A stretch of 64,000 nt of DNA from Aquimarina algicola (GCF_006443095.1 NZ_VFWZ01000002.1:992001-1056000); one strand, 5' to 3'. Shown: positions 47,877 to 56,859, counted from the first letter of the stretch. The notes: generated from the sequence alone by a model not told the origin. Made by a program: numbers and translations.

Positions 47877-47884
47877 TATGTTTG
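47877..47884 (+). promoter_or_regulatory. -7 element of the TonB receptor gene
   Basis: TATGTTTG matches TAnnTTTG exactly, 43 nt upstream of the ATG; the -33 region is TTTA (47852-47855), one mismatch, 21 nt upstream. Confidence 0.45.
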
Positions 47885-47927
47885 CAATATTATCTATAAC
47901 ATAGATAAATAAAATACTCTAATAGCT

Positions 47928-50282
47928 ATGAGAATCAAAAATACAGTTTTAGCACTATCTATACTATTCGTTTGTCATACAAATGCTCAGGTATTTGGAG
48001 AAATTTTTGGAAATGTCACAGATCAAAAAGGACAACCTATATTAGGAGCTTCGGTTTTTCTAGAAGGCACAGAAAAAGGAGCTCAAACAGACTTTGATGG
48101 TAATTATAGAATAGAAAATATCACTCCAGGATCTTACAATTTAATCGTGAGTTATGTTGGTTTTGAAACACAAACCAAGTTTAATCTAATTGTACGATCC
48201 AAAGGAACGCTGCCAAGCAACTTTACCCTTGCAGCGTCAACAGAGTCTTTGGATGAAGTAGTTATTAGTAATGCCAACAAAATCAGCCGTCCCAGAGAAA
48301 CTCCCTTATCTACTCAAACATTATCTGCTGTAGAGATTGCTACCTATCCGGGGAGCAATAATGATGTTGTACAAGTTGCACAGACTTTGCCGGGAGTTTC
48401 TCCATCGATAGGAGGTTTTAGAAATGATTTAATCATTCGTGGAGGTGCTCCAAATGAGACTGTGTATTATCTAGACGGAATGGAGGTACCAAACATTAAT
48501 CATTTTAGCACACAAGGTAGCGCAGGTGGCCCTGTAGGATTAATCAATGTATCATTTATAAACGATGTTACCCTTTCTACTTCTGCTTTTGGGGCACAAT
48601 ACGACAATCCACTTTCGGGAGTCTTACAATTTAGTCAACGTAATGGAAACAATAGAGATATAAGTGGTAATTTTCGAGTAAGCGCAAGTGAAGCTGCACT
48701 TACATTAGAAGGACCTCTTTTTAAAGGTAAAAACGAAGAAGCAAAAACTACTTTTCTTGTATCAGGAAGACGAAGTTATCTGCAATTTCTATTTGAAGTT
48801 ATAGGACTTCCTTTCAGACCTAATTATTGGGATTATCAATATAAAATCAATCATAAAATTGACACATACAATGATCTTAGTTTTATTGGTATCGGTTCTA
48901 TAGACGATTTTTCTGTAGAAGCACCAGACGACTTTGATGCTGAACAACAAGCTCAATTAGAGCAAGCCCCTTTTATAGAACAACGTACTAATGCCATTGG
49001 TTTATCCTGGAAAAGGCGTTTCAAAGATGGATCCGGATTTATGGAAACTACGGTAAGCAACAATTTTTTGAAAAATGAATTTACACGATTTGAAGACCCC
49101 GAAAATGAAACAGGCGTGATCTTTAGTAATGATGCTACCGAATCTGAAACGAAGTTGAGATATCAATTGACTAAATTTTTTGGAGATTGGAAATTCACGA
49201 CAGGTTTCAACACACAATACTCTGATTACAGTAATGAGACTGTAAACCTAACTGATAACAATATTTTTGATACAGAAATTGATTTTTTTAAGTATGGTCT
49301 ATTTGCAAATCTAACCCGTACATTTTTTAATGATAAATTAGATGTATCTTTTGGTTTTAGAGCAGATGACGATACCTTTACCGAAGAAGATAATATCTTA
49401 TCTACTTTTTCTCCTCGACTTTCTCTCTCTTATGAGTTTAAAGAAAACTGGAGGCTCAACGGGTCTGTAGGCAGGTATTATAAGTTACCTCCATATACAA
49501 TTCTTGGGTTTAGAGATAATAATAATATTCTTGTAAATAAAGATGTAGAGTATACCATGAGTGATCATTATGTTTTGGGTATACAACACTATTTCAGTCC
49601 TTCAGCAAGTATCTCGCTAGAAGGGTTTTACAAACGTTATGACGACTATCCCGTATCTATACTAGACGAAGTTTCACTTGCTAATAAAGGTGCTGATTTT
49701 GAAGTTTTAGGAAGTGAAGATGTTGCTACAGTAGGACGAGGACGAAGCTATGGTGCAGAACTTCAATTTCAACAAAAACTCTCTAATAATTTCTACGGAA
49801 TCTTTGCGTACACATGGTTTTTTAGTGAGTTTACAGGTTTTGATAGAAATGTTTATTTGCCCTCTGTTTGGGATAGCAGACATCTTATCTCATTTACCGG
49901 AGGTTATAAATTAAAACAAAATTGGGAAGTAAGTGCTAGATATCGTTTTGCAGGAAACACACCTTTTGTTCCAACAGATCAGGAAGCTACTTTAGCAAAT
50001 TACCCCGAAGTTATTTTGGATTATGATCGTTTAGGACAGGAAGAGCTTGATATATTTAGCCAATTAGACATTAGAATTGACAAAAAATGGAATTTCAAAA
50101 ATGTCTCTCTAGATGTCTTTGTAGAAGTTCAAAACGTATTAGGACAAGAAACCCCACAACCTACACAATTTGGTCTTAATAGAGACATCAATGGCAATAT
50201 CACACAACCAAGAAGTTTAACTGCAATAGAAACCGATACAGGGCAATTAATCCCCAGTATAGGAGTAGTCATTGACTTCTAA
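47928..50282 (+). CDS. TonB-dependent receptor with CarboxypepD_reg-like domain
   Basis: The 784-residue protein has a signal peptide (MRIKNTVLALSILFVCHTNAQ), a CarboxypepD_reg-like domain (EIFGNVTDQKGQPILGASVFLEGTEKGAQTDFDGNY), a plug domain with TLPGVSPSIGGFRNDLIIRGGAPNETVYYLDGMEVPN and a beta-barrel ending NGNITQPRSLTAIETDTGQLIPSIGVVIDF. The ligand is unknown; no SusD partner follows. Upstream is a divergent MarR regulator. Confidence 0.95.
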   Translation: MRIKNTVLALSILFVCHTNAQVFGEIFGNVTDQKGQPILGASVFLEGTEKGAQTDFDGNYRIENITPGSYNLIVSYVGFETQTKFNLIVRSKGTLPSNFTLAASTESLDEVVISNANKISRPRETPLSTQTLSAVEIATYPGSNNDVVQVAQTLPGVSPSIGGFRNDLIIRGGAPNETVYYLDGMEVPNINHFSTQGSAGGPVGLINVSFINDVTLSTSAFGAQYDNPLSGVLQFSQRNGNNRDISGNFRVSASEAALTLEGPLFKGKNEEAKTTFLVSGRRSYLQFLFEVIGLPFRPNYWDYQYKINHKIDTYNDLSFIGIGSIDDFSVEAPDDFDAEQQAQLEQAPFIEQRTNAIGLSWKRRFKDGSGFMETTVSNNFLKNEFTRFEDPENETGVIFSNDATESETKLRYQLTKFFGDWKFTTGFNTQYSDYSNETVNLTDNNIFDTEIDFFKYGLFANLTRTFFNDKLDVSFGFRADDDTFTEEDNILSTFSPRLSLSYEFKENWRLNGSVGRYYKLPPYTILGFRDNNNILVNKDVEYTMSDHYVLGIQHYFSPSASISLEGFYKRYDDYPVSILDEVSLANKGADFEVLGSEDVATVGRGRSYGAELQFQQKLSNNFYGIFAYTWFFSEFTGFDRNVYLPSVWDSRHLISFTGGYKLKQNWEVSARYRFAGNTPFVPTDQEATLANYPEVILDYDRLGQEELDIFSQLDIRIDKKWNFKNVSLDVFVEVQNVLGQETPQPTQFGLNRDINGNITQPRSLTAIETDTGQLIPSIGVVIDF

Positions 50283-50482
50283 ATTCAGAAAAAGGTATAC
50301 ACAAGAACAAAAAAATTTCTGTATGTTGTATTATTCTTATTTAGTGAATAAAATTATGCATCATTAATGCGTTTTTAATTCTTTTTTATAAAAAATAAGA
50401 TGACTTTGTTAAAAATCTTGATCTATATGGATTTATTTCTAATCGCACTTTAATTTCATCTGACTTTTTTCAATAAAATCCT

Positions 50483-50490
50483 TATTTTCG
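50483..50490 (+). promoter_or_regulatory. -7 element of ileS
   Basis: TATTTTCG is one mismatch from TAnnTTTG, located 26 nt upstream of the ileS ATG with a TTTTTT tract (50465-50470) in the -33 area. Confidence 0.35.
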
Positions 50491-50515
50491 CAAACCTAAT
50501 AGAAAGAACGATCAA

Positions 50516-53500
50516 ATGAGCACTAAGTTTCCTGAATATAAAGGACTTGACTTACCAAAAACAGCTGAAGAAATCCTAGATTTTTGGCAGCAGAACGATA
50601 TTTTTGAGAAAAGTATAAACGAACGTGAAGGGGCAGAACCATATGTCTTTTTTGAAGGACCTCCTTCTGCAAATGGACTGCCAGGAATTCACCACGTTAT
50701 GGCACGCGCTATCAAAGATATTTTTTGTCGTTACAAAACTCAAAAAGGTTTTCAGGTAAACCGTAAGGCAGGATGGGATACTCATGGGTTACCCGTAGAA
50801 CTTGGTGTTGAAAAAGAATTAGGAATTACCAAAGAAGATATCGGTAAAAAGATAACGATAGAAGAGTATAATGAGGCTTGTAAAAAAGCCGTTATGCGAT
50901 ATACAGATATCTGGAATGATCTTACTCAAAAAATAGGATACTGGGTAGATATGGATGAGCCATATATCACATACAAGTCAAAATATATGGAGAGCGTATG
51001 GTGGTTACTTGCTCAGATTTATAAAAAAGGACTTCTGTATAAAGGGTATACCATTCAACCGTATTCGCCAAAAGCTGGTACTGGATTGAGTTCACACGAA
51101 TTGAATCAGCCCGGAACATATCAAGATGTAACAGATACTACTGTTGTCGCTCAGTTTAAAACCCAAAAAGAAACACTACCTTCTTTTTTAAAAAATATAG
51201 AAGGAGACATTTACTTTTTGGCATGGACGACCACTCCTTGGACACTTCCTTCTAATACGGCGCTCACCGTTGGGCCTAAAATTGATTATGTTGTAGTCAA
51301 AACATTCAATCAATATACTTTTGAACCTATCAAAGTAATTTTAGCCAAAAATCTAGTCGGAAAACAATTCTCAGGTAAATTCGTTCAGGCAGAAAATGAA
51401 ACGCAAGTTGATGCGTATCAACAAGGAGATAAAAAAATTCCATATTTCATCCTTCAGGAATGTAAAGGAGTTGATCTTGTAGAAATTAGATACGAACAAC
51501 TTATTGATTATGTGCAGCCTTATCATAATCCTGAGAATGCATTTAGAGTTATTGCCGGTGATTTTGTAACTACAGAAGACGGTACAGGTATTGTGCATAC
51601 CTCACCAACCTTTGGTGCAGACGATGCATTTGTAGCAAAGCAAGCAAAACCAGAAGTACCTGCACTATTAGTCAAAGATGAAAACGACAATCTTGTGCCA
51701 ACTGTTGATTTGCAAGGACGTTTTATCAAACAACTGGGAGATCTTGGTGGTAAATATGTAAAGAACGAATATTATGATGAGGGTAAAGCTCCTGAAAAAT
51801 CAGTAGATGTAGAAATAGCAATCAAACTCAAGACAGAAAACAGGGCTTTCAAAGTCGAAAAGTATGTACATAGCTACCCGAATTGCTGGCGTACTGACAA
51901 GCCTGTTTTATATTATCCATTAGATTCTTGGTTTATAAAGGTTACAGATTTTAAAGATCGAATGCATGAATTAAATCTTGGAATCAATTGGAAACCAAAA
52001 GCCACAGGAGAAGGACGCTTTGGTAATTGGCTAGCCAATGCCAATGATTGGAATTTATCTCGTTCACGTTTTTGGGGGATCCCATTACCAATATGGAGAA
52101 CCGAAGACGGAAAAGAAGAAATGATCATTGGTTCTATAGAAGAACTAAAAGCCGAAATGTCTAAGGCTGTAACAGCAGGAGTTCTCGAAGCTGATCTATT
52201 TGAAGACTTTGTTGTAGGTGATATGAGCGACGACAATTATGAAAAAGTAGATTTACATAAAAATGTAGTTGATAAAATCACACTAGTATCTCCTTCGGGA
52301 AAACCAATGAAGAGAGAAAGTGATTTGATAGATGTATGGTTTGACTCCGGATCTATGCCCTACGCACAATGGCATTATCCTTTTGAAAACAAAGAAAAAG
52401 TAGAACAAGGAGAACGCAAAGCAGATTTTATTGCAGAAGGTGTCGATCAAACAAGAGGATGGTTCTATACACTACATGCTATAGGTACTATGATTTTTGA
52501 TGATGTTGCATACAAAAATGTAGTATCAAATGGGTTGGTTTTAGATAAAAATGGGCAAAAAATGTCCAAAAGATTGGGCAATGCTGTAGATCCTTTTGAA
52601 ACCTTGCAAAAATACGGACCAGATGCCACTCGATGGTATATGATCAGCAATGCAAATCCATGGGACAATTTAAAGTTTGATATTGAAGGTATTGAAGAAG
52701 TACGACGTAAGTTTTTTGGTACGCTATACAATACCTATTCATTCTTTAGTTTATATGCCAATATCGATAATTTTACCTATTCTGAAGCAGAGATCCCAAT
52801 CGATGAAAGACCAGAAATCGACAGATGGATTCTTAGTGAACTACATACATTGATCAAAAACGTAGATGAATATTATAACGATTATGAGCCAACAAAAGCG
52901 ACTCGGGCAATATCTGACTTTGTACAAGAAAATCTGAGTAACTGGTTTGTACGATTAAGTAGAAGAAGATACTGGAAAGGAGATTATCAAAAAGATAAAA
53001 TATCAGCATATCAAACTCTTTATACTTGTATGTTGACTGTTGCAAAATTAGGTGCTCCTGTTGCTCCGTTTTTTATGGATCGCCTTTATAAGGATCTTAT
53101 TGCCGGAACAGGCAAAGAAACCTTCGAAAGTGTTCATTTGGCAAGTTTTCCAAAATATGATGATTCTTACATAGACCCATCACTAGAACGCAAAATGCAA
53201 AAAGCTCAGACGATTACTTCGTTAGCATTATCACTTCGTCAAAAAGAAAAAATCAAAGTACGTCAACCGTTACAACGTATTATGATACCCATCTTGAACG
53301 AAACTGATAAAAATGAGATCAATGAAATTGCAAATCACATTAAAAATGAGGTTAATGTGAAAGAAATTGAGCTTATTGATGATGCTTCAGGTATTTTGGT
53401 AAAGCAAATTAAGCCTAATTTTAAAGCCCTTGGCCCTCGTTTCGGAAAAGATATGAAGCTGATTGCCAATGAAATACAGAATTTCGATCAAGAAAAAATA

Positions 53501-53920
53501 AAAATTCTTGAACAAACAGGGCAATTTGATATAGAAATTAATGATAAAATTATTACATTAGAATCAAGCGATGTAGAGATTAGCTCTCAAGATATAGAGG
53601 GTTGGTTAGTTGCCAATTCTGGTTCTTTGACAGTAGCATTAGATGTAACTATAAGTCCCGAGCTCAAAAAAGAAGGTATTGCTCGAGAACTTATTAATCG
53701 CATACAAAATATCCGTAAGGATAGCGGTTTTGAAGTGACAGATAAGATAGAAATTGTTTTTCAGGAAAATGAAACTATTCAAGCAGCTGTTGCTAATAAT
53801 GAGCATTATATTAAAAATGAGACCCTAACAGAAACCATTGAATTTACGTCAGATATAATAAATGGAACAGAAATTGCGTTTGACGACATTGCGACTCAAT
53901 TGATAATTAAAAAACATTAA
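50516..53920 (+). CDS. ileS: Isoleucine--tRNA ligase (type 2, with altered HIGH motif)
   Basis: The 1134-residue class Ia synthetase charges tRNA-Ile and is longer than E. coli IleRS (938), as in the eukaryote-like type 2 group. The signature normally written H-x-G-H reads G57-I-H-H60 in ANGLPGIHHVMARAIKD, i.e. first and third residues swapped. KMSKR is intact (residues 682-686 in NGQKMSKRLGN). The CP1 editing domain (about 200-400, LAWTTTPWTLPSNTAL, GIVHTSPTFGADD) and a C-terminal anticodon domain are present. A GXHH signature in type 2 IleRS has been linked to extreme mupirocin resistance in published work as I recall. Followed 6 bp later by the DksA-like gene. Confidence 0.97.
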   Translation: MSTKFPEYKGLDLPKTAEEILDFWQQNDIFEKSINEREGAEPYVFFEGPPSANGLPGIHHVMARAIKDIFCRYKTQKGFQVNRKAGWDTHGLPVELGVEKELGITKEDIGKKITIEEYNEACKKAVMRYTDIWNDLTQKIGYWVDMDEPYITYKSKYMESVWWLLAQIYKKGLLYKGYTIQPYSPKAGTGLSSHELNQPGTYQDVTDTTVVAQFKTQKETLPSFLKNIEGDIYFLAWTTTPWTLPSNTALTVGPKIDYVVVKTFNQYTFEPIKVILAKNLVGKQFSGKFVQAENETQVDAYQQGDKKIPYFILQECKGVDLVEIRYEQLIDYVQPYHNPENAFRVIAGDFVTTEDGTGIVHTSPTFGADDAFVAKQAKPEVPALLVKDENDNLVPTVDLQGRFIKQLGDLGGKYVKNEYYDEGKAPEKSVDVEIAIKLKTENRAFKVEKYVHSYPNCWRTDKPVLYYPLDSWFIKVTDFKDRMHELNLGINWKPKATGEGRFGNWLANANDWNLSRSRFWGIPLPIWRTEDGKEEMIIGSIEELKAEMSKAVTAGVLEADLFEDFVVGDMSDDNYEKVDLHKNVVDKITLVSPSGKPMKRESDLIDVWFDSGSMPYAQWHYPFENKEKVEQGERKADFIAEGVDQTRGWFYTLHAIGTMIFDDVAYKNVVSNGLVLDKNGQKMSKRLGNAVDPFETLQKYGPDATRWYMISNANPWDNLKFDIEGIEEVRRKFFGTLYNTYSFFSLYANIDNFTYSEAEIPIDERPEIDRWILSELHTLIKNVDEYYNDYEPTKATRAISDFVQENLSNWFVRLSRRRYWKGDYQKDKISAYQTLYTCMLTVAKLGAPVAPFFMDRLYKDLIAGTGKETFESVHLASFPKYDDSYIDPSLERKMQKAQTITSLALSLRQKEKIKVRQPLQRIMIPILNETDKNEINEIANHIKNEVNVKEIELIDDASGILVKQIKPNFKALGPRFGKDMKLIANEIQNFDQEKIKILEQTGQFDIEINDKIITLESSDVEISSQDIEGWLVANSGSLTVALDVTISPELKKEGIARELINRIQNIRKDSGFEVTDKIEIVFQENETIQAAVANNEHYIKNETLTETIEFTSDIINGTEIAFDDIATQLIIKKH

Positions 53921-53926
53921 AAACGT

Positions 53927-54310
53927 ATGGCAGAAGATATCAAAGTAAGATACAGCGACAATGACCTGGCAAAGTTCAAGGAAATTATCGTTGAGAAAAT
54001 GGAAAAAGCACAAAACGATTTGGAATTGTTAAGAAGTGCCTATAAAAATGATGGAAATAACGGTACAGATGATACCTCTCCAACATTTAAGGCATTTGAA
54101 GAAGGAAGTGAAACTATGTCTAAAGAAGCAAATACGCAACTTGCTATTAGACAAGAAAAGTTTGTACGTGATCTTAAAAATGCGTTATTACGTATAGAGA
54201 ATAAAACTTATGGAATTTGTCGTGTAACCGGAAAATTAATCAATCCTGAACGATTAAAGTTGGTACCTCATGCAACCCTAAGTATAGAAGCAAAAAATAT
54301 GCAGAGCTAA
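53927..54310 (+). CDS. DksA/TraR-like protein with degenerate zinc finger
   Basis: The 127-residue protein has a DksA-type coiled-coil region (residues 12-95) and a C-terminal globular end YGICRVTGKLINPERLKLVPHATLSIEAKNMQS. In DksA this region is a C4 zinc finger (C-x2-C-x17-C-x2-C); here the positions are C98, T101, S119 and A122, so zinc cannot be bound in that way. It may still bind the RNA polymerase secondary channel. The tight link to ileS is typical of Bacteroidota, where lspA normally follows; here other genes intervene. Confidence 0.9.
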   Translation: MAEDIKVRYSDNDLAKFKEIIVEKMEKAQNDLELLRSAYKNDGNNGTDDTSPTFKAFEEGSETMSKEANTQLAIRQEKFVRDLKNALLRIENKTYGICRVTGKLINPERLKLVPHATLSIEAKNMQS

Positions 54311-54339
54311 ATAATATTGCTATAATTTGTAAAAGTTAA

Positions 54340-54368
54340 AAAGGGAGTGCATAAAATGTACTCCTTTT
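54340..54368. terminator. Terminator after ileS-dksA-like
   Basis: AAAGGGAGTGCAT (54340-54352) and ATGTACTCCTTTT (54356-54368) form a 13-bp stem with two G-U pairs and a 3-nt loop, followed by TT. It can also act on the minus strand for the Crp/Fnr gene because of the upstream A-run. Confidence 0.8.
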
Positions 54369-54384
54369 TTGATTTAACCCATCT

Positions 54385-55074
54385 TTATACCATATTAGAG
54401 ATTTCTACTAATTTTTTGGGTTTTAATACGAAAATAGAATTTTCTTCGATTTTAATAATTTTTTCCTCTTTAAAATCATGAAGAACTCTAACTAAGGATT
54501 CTACAGAAGTACCTACTATATTACTATGATCTTTTCTAGAAATTTTGAAACCTCTATCGGTTGCATTAAAAAAATCCTTCAATTTAATAATTGATATTGC
54601 ACATCGTTCTCGAACACTATGTTGTGCTAATATTTTTGAATTATTAATAAATACTCCAAATTCGTGAGCTAAACTTTTTGAAAATCTATTTAAAATACTT
54701 TGATCTAAGCTTAGAATAATGTAAAAAATTTCTTTGGGAACCAGATTTATCTCACAATCAGAAAGACAAGCAGAGGAGCAACAATGTGGCTCTTTAGAAA
54801 GAAGAGAATGATGCCCGAGGATTTCATTATCTTTGGCCAAATAAAAAATATGTTCTTTACCTGCGAGTCCTGTAGTATATTTTTTAACCTTTCCTGACTT
54901 TATAATATATAATCCTACAGGAACTGTTCCTTCATGAAATAGAATTTGCCCTTTTTTTAATTTTAAAGTTATTGAATTTTCATTGATGAGCTGTATGGCA
55001 TCCTTAGGAAGATTTTCTAAAATAGATTCATTGATAAACGAATATCTTTTGTGGGGGAACAAGATATTTATCAT
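54385..55074 (-). CDS. Crp/Fnr family regulator with clustered cysteines
   Basis: The 229-residue protein has an N-terminal cNMP-binding beta-roll (residues 25-135, GQILFHEGTVPVGLYIIKSGKVKKY) and a C-terminal helix-turn-helix (SRKDHSNIVGTSVESLVRVLHDFKEEKII, residues 175-205) typical of Crp/Fnr. Within the beta-roll are C98, C99, C103 and C107 (EPHCCSSACLSDCEI), unlike the usual family consensus at this place and unlike the N-terminal Fnr iron-sulfur cysteines. A redox or metal sensor is an inference. An FNR-like dyad lies in its own promoter region. Located between the DksA-like gene and a carbonic anhydrase gene. Confidence 0.9.
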   Translation of the reverse strand: MINILFPHKRYSFINESILENLPKDAIQLINENSITLKLKKGQILFHEGTVPVGLYIIKSGKVKKYTTGLAGKEHIFYLAKDNEILGHHSLLSKEPHCCSSACLSDCEINLVPKEIFYIILSLDQSILNRFSKSLAHEFGVFINNSKILAQHSVRERCAISIIKLKDFFNATDRGFKISRKDHSNIVGTSVESLVRVLHDFKEEKIIKIEENSIFVLKPKKLVEISNMV

Positions 55075-55117
55075 TATTATTAGTTTTTATAACCAGCTAT
55101 CAACCTTTATAAATTAA

Positions 55118-55131
55118 CTAATTTTTATCAA
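55118..55131 (-). promoter_or_regulatory. FNR-like dyad upstream of the Crp/Fnr gene
   Basis: CTAAT-TTTT-ATCAA (plus strand) matches TTGAT-N4-ATCAA at 8 of 10 conserved positions, 44 nt upstream of the Crp/Fnr start codon, placing it where autoregulation would occur. Shares the core AATTTTTATCAAA-like sequence with the dyad at 56162. Confidence 0.35.
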
Positions 55132-55170
55132 AAAAAGTATTTTAAGCAATAAAGATATATAAATCACAAA

Positions 55171-55202
55171 AGACCATTCGAATAATATTATTCGGATGAT
55201 CT
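55171..55202 (-). terminator. Terminator-like hairpin after carbonic anhydrase gene
   Basis: Inverted repeat with arms 55171-55185 and 55188-55202 centred on CGAATAATATTATTCG; on the minus strand it has one mismatch and one G-U pair. It is 31 bp downstream of the carbonic anhydrase gene stop; the following TTTTGTGATTT is a weak T-tract. Confidence 0.65.
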
Positions 55203-55233
55203 TCTTATAAACTATTAACGATATTATTATTTC

Positions 55234-56082
55234 TTAATCATCTTGACTACGAATTACTCTACCGTTCAATTCTTGAACAGGTCTATAATTCTTATGCATT
55301 ATATCTTTTAGTTTTCTTATTTGAGAGACAGATGCTGTTATAGGTTCTTTAAGAACATACCAAGTTACAATCTCAGAACACCCAGGAGTAGTCAAAGAAC
55401 CCGGATATGTATAAAAATCTAAATCTTCTGGAAGTAAGTCTTCAATATGAAATCGAGATCTATCTGTATAGTGTGTTCCTTCAAATTCTGGAAAATTATT
55501 AAAATATTTCTTTAGAATCTTATTAGCATCTCCTTCTTCAAAAAAAACACCTACCACAGCTAGTAAACCTGTATTAGGATCTCTATGTACCAGATGTGCT
55601 TCCATAGGATATCGATATCCATTTATTGTATGTTCACTTTCTGTATGAAAATGAAATTGCAATAAGTCATATTCAATATTATTCAGATCTGCAGAACTAC
55701 CTGACGTATAATTAAATTGTACTGTATGACCGTTATTATAAATATCAACTTTACTCGTACTATAGTTTATATTAATATTATTAATATAATCATCTTCAAC
55801 AACTTTATTAGTAACAATATTAATCGGAGATTGAGAATTTCCTGAACAATCCATCCATGCTTCTCCACAAAGATTGGCCCAATTTTCAGGCCCTTCTCCT
55901 CCTTCATATTCAAAATTACATTCGGAGCTAGATTTGCGTCCTGCATATCTATTGCTTAGTTCCATTTCACTATTTCTAATAGCGTTATTTACAGGATCTT
56001 CAACATGTACTTCATCCCTGCTACAAGAGATTAGAAGAGCCAATAATGCAACTAAAGAAATTCTTAAAAAATTACTTTTCAT
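55234..56082 (-). CDS. Alpha-carbonic anhydrase, lipoprotein
   Basis: The 282-residue protein has a lipoprotein signal (VALLALLISC, lipidated C20), then an alpha-type carbonic anhydrase domain (residues 60-280). Zinc ligands are H144 and H146 in LLQFHFHTESEH and H163 in EAHLVHRD; NSQSPINIV, NGHTVQFNY and YPGSLTTPGCSEIVTWYVL complete the family pattern. It would hydrate CO2 at the cell surface. It lies downstream of a divergent region with an FNR-like dyad and 160 bp upstream of the Crp/Fnr gene on the same strand, so a regulatory link is plausible (inference). Confidence 0.95.
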   Translation of the reverse strand: MKSNFLRISLVALLALLISCSRDEVHVEDPVNNAIRNSEMELSNRYAGRKSSSECNFEYEGGEGPENWANLCGEAWMDCSGNSQSPINIVTNKVVEDDYINNININYSTSKVDIYNNGHTVQFNYTSGSSADLNNIEYDLLQFHFHTESEHTINGYRYPMEAHLVHRDPNTGLLAVVGVFFEEGDANKILKKYFNNFPEFEGTHYTDRSRFHIEDLLPEDLDFYTYPGSLTTPGCSEIVTWYVLKEPITASVSQIRKLKDIMHKNYRPVQELNGRVIRSQDD

Positions 56083-56109
56083 GAGTTTGTGAGTTTATGA
56101 TTTATGTGG

Positions 56110-56117
56110 CAAAACTA
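56110..56117 (-). promoter_or_regulatory. -7 element of the carbonic anhydrase gene
   Basis: TAGTTTTG on the minus strand (56117..56110) matches TAnnTTTG exactly, with TTTA (56138..56135) 17 nt upstream; leader to the ATG about 20 nt. Confidence 0.5.
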
Positions 56118-56161
56118 TTTTTTTGATCGCATTTTAAACTCATTATTTATCAATTGAAAAA

Positions 56162-56175
56162 ATGATTTTTATCAA
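56162..56175. promoter_or_regulatory. FNR-like dyad between carbonic anhydrase and ECF sigma genes
   Basis: ATGAT-TTTT-ATCAA matches the FNR consensus TTGAT-N4-ATCAA at 9 of 10 conserved positions. It lies about 24 nt upstream of the putative -33 element of the carbonic anhydrase gene, a suitable position for activation by the neighbouring Crp/Fnr protein. Confidence 0.4.
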
Positions 56176-56325
56176 ATATTTATTTGACTTTTAGTGTGGC
56201 TCGATAATAAAAAAGTAATTTTAATGTAGCGATTTTTCATTAAGACAAAGTTTTTTTATGTTCTCATGTAACCTTTTTAAAAAACACAGGTATTACAAAT
56301 AAGAACTAACCAAAAGAGTAACATC

Positions 56326-56859
56326 TTGAAACAATTAAGCGACGAAGAATTAATGATTCTGGTATCTAATGGAAACTTAGATATGATGAGTATCTTATTT
56401 GAACGATATCATATTCGGTTATTCAATTTTTTACTAAAAATGACAAGAGATAGAGATGCAAGTCAGGATCTTACTCAAGAAGTTTTTTATAAAGCGATAA
56501 AATACCGACGTTCTTATAAAAGAGGAAAGTTCTCATCATGGATATTTACCATTGCCAGAAATTGTTTTTCTGATCATTACCAAAGTAAAAAAATGGCAAT
56601 GCAACGATTAGACGACATTGATTATAAATTGAAAGAAAAAGAACAAAATGAAGTCGAGAAGCGAGAAGATAAACAACAGCTCAACAGAGCACTCGATAAA
56701 CTCAACACAAAAGATAAAGAACTCATTATTATGCACCGATATCAAGGAATAAAATATCAAGAAATTGCAGAGATTATGGGATCAACGGAAGGTGCTATAA
56801 AAACAAAAGTACATCGTGCTGTTCATAAACTAAAACAACATTATTTACAAAATATATAA
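56326..56859 (+). CDS. ECF-type RNA polymerase sigma factor
   Basis: The 177-residue protein has sigma region 2 (residues 8-75, IRLFNFLLKMTRDRDASQDLTQEVFYKAIKYRRSYKRG, then FSSWIFTIARNCFSDHYQS) and region 4 (about 115-170, KDKELIIMHRYQGIKYQEIAEIMGSTEGAIKTKVHRAVHKLK), so it is a full ECF sigma. TTG at 56326 is chosen because the family starts LSDEELM-like near there; the nearest ATG would remove nine residues. It overlaps the anti-sigma gene by one base (TAATG). A putative autoregulatory -35 element TGTAAC lies at 56267. Confidence 0.95.
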   Translation: MKQLSDEELMILVSNGNLDMMSILFERYHIRLFNFLLKMTRDRDASQDLTQEVFYKAIKYRRSYKRGKFSSWIFTIARNCFSDHYQSKKMAMQRLDDIDYKLKEKEQNEVEKREDKQQLNRALDKLNTKDKELIIMHRYQGIKYQEIAEIMGSTEGAIKTKVHRAVHKLKQHYLQNI

